A stretch of 64,000 nt of DNA from Siphonodentalium dalli (lineage: Eukaryota; Mollusca; Scaphopoda; Gadilida; Siphonodentaliidae): the NCBI GenBank assembly GCA_032622095.1, contig CP136061.1:218952373-219016372 (forward strand), read 5' to 3'. A program made the position numbers and the translations under genes. The notes beneath the pieces are model-generated. The model ran no database searches, was not told the DNA's origin, and saw nothing but the letters and a program-made list of their open reading frames with translations. Below, in pieces: positions 51,201 to 60,569 of this stretch (the stretch's first letter is position 1; every line of letters starts with the position of its first letter).

Positions 51201-54200
51201 CTTTGATGGTACACCAAACTTACATTGTATTTCCAGCACGTTGATTTCAAAGGGTTAATTGTAATATTTTGTTCTCAGTTGAAACGCTTTTGAAAGTCAG
51301 TAATCTGTCTAACCATCAACCTTCCTTAACAGGATTTTTGGGAATAAAGTATTGATTGACTACAAGTATGTCACAAAACAGATCTTGGCGAGGGGAATGA
51401 GTCCAGTCTACGGACTTGCCATACTAATGGAAGCCCTGTCTAAACTATACATGTTGTGTATGTACCAGTAACAAATATTTACTTTGATGATTACTTTACT
51501 AATTTCTCTAGGCCGAGGAAGAGTTTAACATTGAAAAGGGTCGACTGGTTCAGCAACAGAGAGTGAAAATAATGGAATTCTATGAGCGAAGAGAGAAACA
51601 AGTCGAACTTCAAAAGAAGATGTATGTATTGGGCACAACACGGGGGATATAATCAGAAAATCAGCTGCTAATCAATAGCTTTTATTGAGTTAAGGCTATT
51701 TTTTTTATTTTTAGATTTTATTATTTATACTTTGGTGAGGTCTGTGTCCAGACGCGAGACTATTAGTGTGATAACTCAAACAAACCTTAACCAATTTAAT
51801 TGATATTTGGTATATGGGTCTGTTGCAACAATACCTAGCTCAAGTTTGAAAACCAGGTTTGTCAATATTTTATACAAGAGTTATGGGCCTTAGTTTGTCT
51901 TCTTTTAGTGCATTCGATTATTTGCGACCATCAGCTTGTTAACTCAAACAAAGGTCAACTGTTTTAATTGATATGTTGTAACAATTTCTAGCTCGAGTTC
52001 GAAAATCAGGTTTGTCCAAACTTATACGAGTGTTATGACCTTAGTTTGACCATTTTAGCACGATAACTCAAATAATAATCAGAGAGAGCTTTCCGATGAA
52101 TGGCAACAAGCCATATTTCCAACTAAATCCTGAATAATTACCCATAATTCTGCTGTGGTTTAGGAGTCGATTATTTTGGGCATTACTGTAGTTTTATCTA
52201 TTTTTTTTTACAATATTGAGGAACAAGTTGTAGGAGGCGTTCGTAATCCAAGCTATTAAATTGTTTTGTCTAATTGATGTATTTTACTCCATCACTCTTA
52301 GTGTCAACTTCACCACAAAGTAGGGTCAACTTGTATTCAACAAGTGAAAGAATCTGTAAACAGTTTAAGACAATCACTTCATTTAAATGATAGTGAAGAG
52401 CTTGGCTGAATTAATTTAACACTTTTTATCAGAAATTTATCCAATTACATGGGCTGTTTTAAATACATTTCTTTATTCCTTATTGATTCCTTGTTTGAAA
52501 TAAGCCTTGTGTTTGTATTTCAGCCAAAGTTCTAATATGCAGAATCAAGCCAGACTCAGAGTATTAAAAGCAATAGAAGACCACTGTAAGGTAAACTTGT
52601 TTATATCCTCAAATAAAATGATCTTCTTGCATTTAGCCGCCATGCTTTAACCCTTTGAGTGCCAGGTCCGATTTTTGTATCAACCCATATACCCTGTGCC
52701 AATGCATTCTCTTATATATGCGAGTCGACCATAGGTCGCCTCGCATATATAAGAGAATGCATTGGCCTAACAATTTTTCATCATTTTTTACAATTTTAAT
52801 AATTTTTTCTTATATTCTTTAACAGACTTATTTTTGTAGGTTTAGTACCAGGGAATCTTACGTTTTTCATGGGCATCAAAATTATTAATATGAATACTTG
52901 GTGATAGTTTTGAGTTATAACATGCCCCTAAGGTTTTATCGAGTTTGTTTTTAAATTCGCTATTGTATGCTTAAGCATTCCCAAACAAAATTCAACCCCA
53001 AAAGAAAAAAACAATCTAAAAAAAACAAAAACAAATTTAAAAAACAAATTTTTTAGGGCCGATTTTTACACACCGTAAATTAGGGCCGATGAGATCGGCC
53101 CCTGGCACTCAAAGGGTTAAAGACACACACATCGCTCGTATCATGTAAGTCTGAACACCTGAGTATTATGTATCAGTGGTAAGAGTATTACAAATCAGTC
53201 ACCAATTTGAAGTCTATTCTTGCTTGATGAAAATTAGGGCTGGACGATATTAACGAAAATAAAAACCGCGATTTTTGGAAATTAAAACCGTGGTTAACGA
53301 TATAATCGCGGTTTTTTAAAAACAGATACAAGAAACTGAAAACAACTTCTCACTGTTCGCTAGAATCACATCATTGTCATTAGTTTTGACAAGTTGGCAT
53401 CGGGAATAACATACCCGGTATGCAACCACTCAACCAGTGACAACCTCATGCTCGATCGATATTCGGAATGAAAAGTAAATTCACTGGTTAAATTCCGCTA
53501 TTTGGACAATTTCGTTCCGGTGACTTGACAAATTCTGGTATATACCGGTAATTAATAAAACCATTATCTCGTATATGCCAAAACTAAAAGTGTTCTATAC
53601 TATAGTATCCTTTTCTAACTCGATATGTTCAACTATGTTGAGTAAATATATATGCTATTCCCGATGACACTTGCGTCGCTTGACAACTGGAAATGTGGTT
53701 TACCGTCAAGACAAATTTGACAATGATGTTCAGTCTTTTAGCGAAGTCCAAACACACGAAGTACATAACTTTTGGAATTCAGCCAAGCAAGGACATCATG
53801 TATTGTTGGGCGGGTTTGAAGCTCTAATTCTATACAATTGGTTTTAACCAATCGCAGTGAGTGGTTTCTTCTAGACGAGAAGAGGGCGGTATCTTCGCCC
53901 ATTTATTATTTTGATTGACGGTGCATGTGCATCGTTGTACTGAAGGAAGAGGCGTGGCATGACTGACATTCATATCGATCTATCACCTGATCAGTCGTCG
54001 ATTCATTTGGTGAATTCTCTTGTAATAAATATTTCGCAGGAAAGACGGAGAGCGAAAGAGGGACGTATTCTGGGTTTTCATATTCCCCCAATTTCGTTAG
54101 TCGTTCTAAACGTTGTTTACTATGATGATTGAATATTGAAAAAATAGGACACGGGATTTAGTTGGAATTTAAAACTTAAATAACTCGATTTAGGCTTGAG

Positions 54201-57200
54201 TTAAACTATTTATTTGTATATATGCTTATGATTTGATGGCACCCACTGATTGCCGACGATATTACGATTATTTTAGATTAGACGATATTACTGACGATAT
54301 TGAAATTTTAACCGGGTATTGTCGATTAATCGGGAAACCGCCCAGCACTAATGAAAATGAAACATTCTGAATTCCTTCAACAGATTTGACTGATTTAACC
54401 AAAATTCAACAGTTAAACAAAACTGATAGTTGTCTATTATGCACTTGGATGTCTTGTCCCATTGCTTATTTCAATGTAATAAGAAAACATTGAATTATTT
54501 TTACTATCGATAAAATCAGAGTGGTTGGAACTGTAGTTTTTCTATATAATAAAAAGCCGGACCCTTTCTTTTCTGTAATTTACTATGTTGGATATTTCCA
54601 TTGCCATTTTTATGTTTACCCATACCATAGTATGGTAAACATAGTGTCGTTGCCCGGATTGACCACTCGTCGTTCGTCCGTCTGTCTGTCTGTCTGTCCG
54701 TCTGTCTGTCTGTCCGTATACACTTTACGAGTAATGCGATAACTCAAACATTTTTTATCCGATCGAAACCAAATTTTGTATATGGGTTTCTCAGCCCAAA
54801 ATACAGACCGAGTTCGAATTTGGGTTTGATCCGAGATTTTGTTACAGAGTTATGGCCCTTTTTCAACTTAGAATTCACGCATTCTGCCATAACTCAAACA
54901 TTTATTATCTGATTGGAACCCAATTTGGTATGTGAGTTTCACAGCCCAAAATACAGATCGAGTTCGAATATGGGTTTGATCCGATTAATTTTAAAGGAGT
55001 TATGACCCTTTTTCGAGAAAAAAAATTGAAAAAAAAAATCGATTTAAAACAAAATTAACTTTTAACTTTTATAATAATAAAAAAAAAAATGTCATTGACA
55101 TTGTCATTTGTTTTCATTTAGATATTGATGGTTATGATAAATGTTGATAAAAATATTTCCAATGTGGACCTTTAATTTTTTTAAATAATTAAAAAGTTTT
55201 TAAGTTAAAAAAATTTGAAAAACTAACACCATTATAACTCTGCCAAGGGTACCCCGAATCACCACACCAAATTTGATTAAATCGGTCCAAAATCTTGTGT
55301 TATGTACTGGTAAATCTGTTTGGAGCAACATTAAATCCAATTCACAATTGCCTTTGGACTACTTAGCTATTGATAAGGCTATATTATTTTCTGATGTCTC
55401 TTATGCCAATGTGAAAATAATCTGATAAAGAAGGCTATGGTATCTAATTTAAAATAAAGATTCAACAATAAACATCACATGCTATTAACAGTAGATGTGT
55501 TATGTACATTTGTCTATAATAGTACATAACAGTATACTCTATAATTCAACACCAAAACTCTCTTTTATCCGATCATATTAAATTTTTATCGCCAAGGGAT
55601 GGGTTAACATCTGCCAATCGTGATCGGCCTCTCGTTTTTATCTAAATTCTATTTTGCTCTCTCTTGTTCTCTTTCTATCCACATGCCCAAACTCTTCATA
55701 ATTACACAAACTGATCACACTGTCAGTGGCCAAATTGATCAATGGCCAGATCTTTGTCGAAACTGGCTGAAGAAATTACATTTGTTTGGCCATAAAGTTT
55801 CAAGCGTATGAAATCACCAGATCACTCTAAAACCTTTACACTAATTAATAGTTAATGAGTAGTTGCTTGCCCGCATATGTTTGGATAATTAACCAGAATT
55901 AGCCCATATTTATCAGGGCTGAGATTTTTGAATCAATTCTCAAATCAAATATATACATGAGCCAAACCTTGGTAAACAATACCAGTTTTGTTAACATAGG
56001 AAATTTAGTATTCAAAGCCAAGGGATAAGGGCCAATTCAGCAGTATTACTATGAGTCCTGGGGAAAAATTGGGTATTCTAATTAGTTAGCTATGAAATTT
56101 AGAATAAGTGACGGCACACACGATCCCGATTGTCCCCCTTTAATCCTGCTGCAGGATAATTTGGGGACAATCGGGACCGTGTGCGCTTAACAATCAAGCC
56201 GTTTTGTCGGATCCGATTTAATCGCAAGGATCAAGAACTGAGTTTGATTTCATCAGGAGAATCTGGCTCGTGGCGATGGCAATGCGCGTGTTTTGATTGT
56301 CACATGACCAAAGCCTCATTCAAAATGTTGAAATAGTTAGTGGCAACTGCTATTCAAAATTAAAGTCAAGAAGTCTGGTCGATCGACAAGGAACAACGGC
56401 TGGGACCCATGGGCAGAAAATGAGTGCCTGAATAATAATCGCAACAAGAGGGCAGCAGTTGTGGAAAGATCTATTACGCCAATTTATGGCTATTGCTTGT
56501 AACCTCAATTTTTTAGCTCAACTTACTTTTGTAAGTTTGAGCTATTGCCATGGTTTGGCGTCCGTCGTCCGTGTGTGCGTGTGTCCGTCAACAATTTCCT
56601 ACAGGTTGTACCTTTGGTCTGATCTTCATGAAATTTGTCATGAATGTTGACATTGACATGTAGATGGGTACGAGTCATTTTGGGGTCATTCGGCCAAAAA
56701 ACGTGGCCAATGGCAGCCATCTTGGATTTCAAGATTCAATCCATTGGCGCGGCCTACAGGTCGTACTGTTCATCTGATCATCATGAAATTTGTCATTGAT
56801 GTTAATAATGACATGTAGATGGGAACGAGTGATTTTGGGGTCGTTCGGCCAAAAAACATGGCTGCCAGCAGCCATCTTGGATTTTACTCTTTGCATGACT
56901 AAATCCTTTGGCGCGGGCTACAGGTCGTTGTTTTGGTCGGAAGTTTATGAAATTTGTCATGGATGTTAACACTGTCATGTAGATGGGAACGAGTGATTTT
57001 GGAGTTGTTCGGCCAAAAAACATGGCCGCCAGCAGCCATCTTGGATTTTACTTTTTGCATGACTAAATCCTTTGGCGCGGGCTACAGGTTGTACCTTTGG
57101 TCTAATCTTTATGAAATTTGTCATGAATGTTGACATTGACATGTAGATGGGAACGAATCATTGTGGGGTCATTCGGCCAAAAAACATGGCCGCTGGTGGC

Positions 57201-59655
57201 CATCTTAGATTTCAAAATTCAATCCATTGGTCGTACTGTTCGTCTGATCATCATGAAATTTGTAGGTCGTAGCTTTGGTCAGATCTTCATAAAATTTGTC
57301 ATGGATGTTAACAATTATACGTAGATGGGAACGAGTCCTTTTGGGGTCAATTGGCCAAAAAAAATGGCCACCAGCAGCCATCTTGTATTTTACTCTTTGC
57401 ATCACTAAATCCTTTGGCGCAGGTTAGACATTTCAATTAGCACCTTTCCTATTCCTCCATTTACTGTCAACCATTAAATTATTCCCCTACCTAAGTTGAG
57501 CTACAGTGTCATTGACACTTTCATTATAATTATTATTATTTAATTAATTATTAATAAATATTAGTCTTTAGAAATACATATTAATATAAACCACCATGAC
57601 TAGCTATAGTATCTGGTTAGATAGGCTGACCACACCAGTTGGCTATATAGACTAATGTGACCACAGCATGATTATATGACCGGAGTGAAAATCTGACTCG
57701 TGTGCGCTGACCAGCCAATTTTATTGGGGGTGATTTATTCAGCAGCCGGATTTAACCGGGTACAATCGGGACCGTGTGCGCCAACACTAAGGCATCTTCA
57801 ACCTCATGTTCATCGAATCACCAACCCGATTCGTGAATCGAATCAAATCTAATCTCGAAGCTTCACAGGACCCTAGGCTGCCTGTCAGAAATGATCTTTC
57901 TCTTGCAATTTTTATCACAGCCATGTTCTGTAATGCCCAATGAACAAGCCACATTTCCGACTAAATTCTGCTGTGGTTAAAGGGTCATATACTTTGGGCA
58001 TTACTGCTGTAGGTATTGTGTGGATATTTTATGTCATAATCATTGCTCAAATGACATACAAAACGTCTCAATTACCTCCCTTGAAATTGTGCCATCAACC
58101 AAACATGGTTCTTGAAAGTAAAACAAATTTGGTGGCATATTCTTTACATTTAACATAAATTTACCTCCAAACATTGTAATTGTAACATGCCTCAGACTAT
58201 TGTACATGTTTTTATAATCAGCACCGGTATGGTTTCCTAAGAGCCTAATAGATAACTGTTTTCTTTCCAGGATGTTTTAGAAGAAGCTCGAAGGCGGTTA
58301 GGTCAGATTACCCTTGAAAGAGAAAAATATAAACAAGTATTAGAAGGTCTCATTGCTCAGGTAAATTATTTTTAATATTTACATATACCTAATATTGCTT
58401 CTGATTTTTCCCATAGCCATGCCCCCTGTGTCAGTGTACTCATAAAATTAAAACCGCACCACTAAAATTCCGGCAAATAAAGTGGTCACCTGAGATCACC
58501 AGGCATGATGGACTGATGATAAATCTTGCTTGGCTCAGTCCCAGAGAGAATCTTTTATTGGGCTAGCTTGTATTAATAGATGGCTAAATTGACAGTAGAT
58601 TCATTTCTTTGATTTCATTGATGTTAAGTAAGCTTAATCATGGTATTAAAAGAAATTAACCCCAACTTCATTTTCTATAGTAATTTTTAAAAAAGCCGAC
58701 ACTCTTACAATTCATTCAAAAGATTTTTCAATAAAAGGTAGTTTGGCAGGGGAACTATGTCATTTCGCGTATGAAAAAGCTCACCACACCTGTATAGTTG
58801 ACATAGTTGTGCCTCACTGCGGAATATTACATCATCAACAAGTCAATGGGTTAATGGCAATTGAATTTGGCCAAAAATGTATGTGGAGAATAATACACGA
58901 AAGACATAACGAGAAAGCAAGAAAATGTTATGTCGTCACATTTAGGAATGAGCATAAGATCGCTATTAAGTGAAACACACGGTTAACATAATCTCTGAAA
59001 CCACATAACAATGTTCAATGAAGTGTCGATGCTACCAGTTCAGTTTGACACTGAATTTCATATCATCACAAACCAATAATAAAATAGTTTAGTTTCGATT
59101 AGAAAATCAAGTTGCCATGTTTTCACTTTCACATTACCATTATTTGTGTATAACCTAGTGACAGTGGTATTATATTTTATCGATCATTGAATGAAGAAAA
59201 GTTGGTGGTTGTTCGATATTCTGTGCACTTCAAAGTGAAGATGGAATTTACAAGAAAGATGTCACTGATAAAATGACCGTTACATTGCTTTTTATGGTTA
59301 ATTTTGCCAGCATTAAAATGGGGATAACAATATAGTTTTCTGTAATTTAAATAGCCAAAATTCTTTGCTTTGTCGGATTGCGGAAGAAAATAGTTCTGTC
59401 CTTTGAGAGTTGCATGATACAGATTAGGAAAACCACACTGGTTTCTGATAATCCAGAAAACTTCACCAAAAAGTGCCATATTTTGCTAAAAAAAAACGCA
59501 GTCATATATTTATCAAATTGTTATCCCTGAATTTTCATCTGATTAAGCATCAACATTTCTGATTTTTTTCCCTGTTGTTTTTTAAGGGTTTCTATCTGCT
59601 ATTGGAACCAGCTGTAACTATTCGATGTAGACAACAAGATCTTGATTTAGTCAGG
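39253..59655 (+). CDS. ATP6V1E: V-type H+-ATPase V1 subunit E, 5' six exons (partial)
   Basis: Join of 39253-39285, 50477-50542, 51512-51621, 52524-52590, 58271-58360 and 59587-59655, all GT-AG and in frame, giving 145 residues. The start [15 protein letters not shown] and the segment [13 protein letters not shown] are near-identical to animal subunit E as I know it. The N-terminal half is a long charged coiled coil that with subunit G forms the peripheral stalks holding the V1 catalytic ring to Vo. The globular C-terminal part begins near residue 115 and is cut by the window edge: the usual length is about 226 aa, so about 80 residues lie to the right. I looked for them in 59656-64000 and found none. 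Intron sizes are about 11.2, 1.0, 0.9, 5.7 and 1.2 kb, then more than 4.3 kb. Confidence 0.95.
39626..41190. mobile_element. Long-TIR foldback element in ATP6V1E intron 1
   Basis: Left end ataacttcattttgaagggc then gttatggtttatt; right end complementary (aataaacctaacgcccgaca then aaatcaagttat), about 33 bp with few mismatches. Just inside each end is GC-rich sequence with iterated gggccagctcgcccc (39783-39850) and its counterpart (41108-41153). A separate near-perfect palindrome with 37-bp arms fills 39652-39776. No transposase found. Confidence 0.6.
42362..42490. repeat. Tandem pair related to the long-TIR element ends
   Basis: aaccggaag.ggg.cattaat, atcgtta and aacttccggtttgatgc occur twice in about 58 bp units. 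The second continues cgggcgttatggcttttta, matching the end of the 39626-41190 element. Confidence 0.55.
43320..43460 (+). pseudogene. LINE reverse-transcriptase C-terminal remnant (weak)
   Basis: The frame reads [15 protein letters not shown] and then [10 protein letters not shown], the pattern seen just past the reverse transcriptase in CR1/Jockey-type LINEs (F-x-P-R-x-x-x-x-W-N-x-L). It is short and isolated. Confidence 0.35.
43448..43568. repeat. Hairpin, 47-bp arms
   Basis: The left arm 43448-43495 (containing gaagctcgatgcctgtgcga) is complementary to the right arm 43522-43568 with one or two mismatches. The loop is about 26 bp. Confidence 0.7.
44697..44830. repeat. Tandem palindromes around CCGCTAGCGG
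   Basis: Copies of ttctgccgctagcggcagaa and variants at about 44697, 44740, 44775 and 44812, with more at 46283 and 46320. The HINE-like element 44993-46203 sits between the two groups. Confidence 0.65.
44993..46203 (+). mobile_element. HINE/Helentron-like element, 1.2 kb
   Basis: Starts tttttatgtttacccatacc with the atagtatggtaaacat hairpin, then gattgaccactcgttg, and ends caagggatgggttaacatct, a gatcgtgatcg hairpin and cctctcgttttt. The interior shares ttatgtactggtaaat and ctataatagtacataacagt with 54606-55639. Lies in ATP6V1E intron 1. Confidence 0.65.
46350..48150. other. ATP6V1E intron 1, no recognised feature
   Basis: AT-rich intronic sequence; no exon-like or repeat signal that could be named. 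Confidence 0.4.
48160..48540 (-). pseudogene. Decayed LINE reverse transcriptase (CR1/L2-like)
   Basis: The minus strand at 48514-48458 encodes [19 protein letters not shown], the standard reverse-transcriptase block before the catalytic YADD of CR1/L2/Jockey LINEs. Further down, in shifted frames, [27 protein letters not shown] and LEKVQLPSL follow in the usual order. Stops and frame changes break it, and the YADD box is not intact. It is antisense inside ATP6V1E intron 1. Confidence 0.75.
48545..50476. other. ATP6V1E intron 1, 3' part
   Basis: Contains a 46-bp hairpin at 49899-49944 (aagtccaacaaacagcc and its complement). Otherwise no recognised feature. Confidence 0.45.
50477..50542 (+). 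CDS. ATP6V1E: ATP6V1E exon 2
   Basis: 22 codons, [15 protein letters not shown] to DAK, flanked by ttacag| and |gtaagt. Phase 0 both sides. It starts the N-terminal stalk helix. Confidence 0.95.
50617..50640. repeat. (AAT)n microsatellite
   Basis: About seven aat/ata units in ATP6V1E intron 2. Confidence 0.8.
51512..51621 (+). CDS. ATP6V1E: ATP6V1E exon 3
   Basis: 110 nt, [16 protein letters not shown] onward to QKK plus two bases. Acceptor tctctag|, donor AT|GTATGT. Alternating Glu and Lys/Arg are typical of the stalk coiled coil. Confidence 0.95.
51760..52075. repeat. Tandem duplication, unit about 160 bp
   Basis: gataactcaaacaaa, ttaattgatat, gcaacaat-like, ctagctcaagtttgaaaa, ccaggtttgtc and gagttatgggccttagtttg appear twice in order. 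Confidence 0.55.
52083..52190. mobile_element. Mariner/pogo MITE, right half only
   Basis: agctttccgatgaatggcaa to gggcattactgta matches the right arm of 18081-18295. The left arm is gone. In ATP6V1E intron 3. Confidence 0.65.
52524..52590 (+). CDS. ATP6V1E: ATP6V1E exon 4
   Basis: 67 nt completing a split Ile codon, then [20 protein letters not shown] and CK. Acceptor atttcag|, donor AAG|GTAAAC. The NQARLRVL motif matches the conserved NQARLKVL of the family. Confidence 0.95.
52651..53116. mobile_element. piggyBac-type MITE, 466 bp, TTAA target
   Basis: TTAA|CCCTTTGAGTGCCAGG on the left and cctggcactcaaaggg|TTAA on the right, with TTAA at 52647-52650 and 53117-53120. TIRs starting CCCTTTGAGTG inside TTAA are characteristic of piggyBac. 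A gccaatgcattctcttatat hairpin lies near the left end. In ATP6V1E intron 4. Confidence 0.85.
53235..54350. mobile_element. hAT-type non-autonomous element, 1116 bp
   Basis: Ends TAGGGCTGGACGATAT and complement of gcccagcacta; direct ATGAAAAT on both sides (53227-53234, 54351-54358). TIR start TAGNGCTGG and an 8-bp duplication fit hAT. Subterminal motifs gattttt/aaccg and cgatatt are iterated at both ends. No transposase frame. Confidence 0.85.
54606..55639 (+). mobile_element. HINE/Helentron-like element, 1.03 kb
   Basis: tttttatgtttacccatacc hairpin, gattgaccactcgtcg, a gtccgtctgtctgtc microsatellite, two internal units (cagcccaaaatacagatcga, ggagttatgaccctttttcg), and the end gggatgggttaacatctgcc with gatcgtgatcggcctctcgt. 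Collinear with 44993-46203. Confidence 0.65.
56114..57783. mobile_element. Nested DNA element around a family A array
   Basis: The left ggcacacacgatcccgattg faces the right caatcgggaccgtgtgcgcc. An internal hairpin with the same motif is at 56114-56187. Between them sits the array 56511-57527, so the outer element was probably split by it. Confidence 0.45.
56511..57527 (+). repeat. Dispersed repeat family A, five tandem units
   Basis: Opens agctcaacttacttttgtaa then gagctattgccatgg, and closes aagttgagctacagtgtcat. Five units of about 153-181 bp begin ctacaggttgtacctttgg at about 56599, 56752, 56919, 57083 and 57264. Each has catgaaatttgtcatg, acatgtagatgggaacga, ttcggccaaaaaacatgg and gcagccatcttggatt. 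Confidence 0.7.
57929..58006. mobile_element. Mariner/pogo MITE, internally deleted
   Basis: ctgtaatgccc at the left and gggcattactg at the right, with ccacatttccgactaaattc between. 265 bp before ATP6V1E exon 5. Confidence 0.55.
58271..58360 (+). CDS. ATP6V1E: ATP6V1E exon 5
   Basis: 30 codons, [10 protein letters not shown] to GLIAQ, between ctttccag| and |gtaaat. It forms the end of the stalk helix and the hinge into the head domain. Confidence 0.95.
58361..59586. other. ATP6V1E intron 5
   Basis: No repeat or embedded gene recognised. A 76-codon open stretch at 58743-58973 has no recognisable homology or splice context. Confidence 0.4.
59587..59655 (+). CDS. ATP6V1E: ATP6V1E exon 6
   Basis: 23 codons, [20 protein letters not shown] then LVR, between ttttaag| and |gttagt. 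LLEPxxxIRCRxxD is the signature at the start of the C-terminal head domain. It is the last exon found in the window. Confidence 0.93.
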
Positions 59656-60046
59656 GTTAGTGTTAATCATTATCTATTGACTTCTGTGTACCCTGTAAAT
59701 TGATAAGACCTCTATCTGATATGTGTACAATCTAGTGTACAATCACATGTTTGGACATATCAATTGACATAAAAAGTTTGTTATTTGTTGATACTGGACC
59801 TGCATATCACATGACTATGTTGCCATCAGTTACAATTGCCAGAAGGTGGCTATCTCAGCCTCCATAACTTAATATTTACACTCGTACTTGCATTCACACT
59901 GTGGATCTTGAATAGATGACGTTGGTTGATAAAATTATGTCATGTGACTTCGATTGCAGGCCCCAACTTGTTTTCATTTTGTATGGAGGCAACTTGCAAC
60001 ACGATACTAGAATATCGTTCCGAACTGGTGCTAAACAATATTTTAA

Positions 60047-60306
60047 CTCTTTCAGTGTCAAGTCCGATTTTTGTATCAACTCATATTTCCTTGATCATTT
60101 TTCAAATTTATTGATTATAATAATGTGATACATTGATGGAAAGAGCTCTATGAGCTTTTTCTATTGATTATAATAATGTGATACATTGATGGAAAGAGCT
60201 CTATGAGCTTTTTCCATCAATGTATCACATTATTATAATCAATAAATTTGAAAAATGATCAAGGAAATATGGGTTGATACACAAATCGGACTTGGCACTG
60301 AAAGGG
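60047..60306. mobile_element. piggyBac-type MITE, 260-bp near-perfect hairpin
   Basis: TTAA at 60043-60046 and 60307-60310. Ends ctctttcagtgtcaagtccg and complement cggacttggcactgaaaggg. The arms of about 110 bp are almost fully complementary, and an extra direct repeat of the arm tip (ttgattataataatgtgata) is at 60164. Confidence 0.8.
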
Positions 60307-60435
60307 TTAATCTGCAAGTTGAGTGTAAATATAAATTATGGATCTTGATTTTGTTGCGTTCCATGGAGTATGGATGCAAGATGGTCTCACATTTTTATAT
60401 GTGGAATGCTTTCACGTCCACAAAAAATGTAAGAC

Positions 60436-60565
60436 CAACTTGCAACCATACTCAATGGAATGCACACAAATCAACATCCATTTCTTAAGTTATATTATAT
60501 ACTTGCAACCATACTCAATGGAACGCACACAAATCAACATCCATTTCTTAAGTTATAATATATGT
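60436..60565. repeat. Tandem duplication, 62-bp unit x2
   Basis: cttgcaaccatactcaatgg then acacaaatcaacatccattt at about 60440 and 60502. The complement of its start lies at 60356-60380. Confidence 0.7.
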
Positions 60566-60569
60566 TAGC

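Noticed and set aside
58743-58973. 76-codon plus-strand open frame in ATP6V1E intron 5
   Set aside because: No recognisable family, promoter or splice signals; kept as intron.
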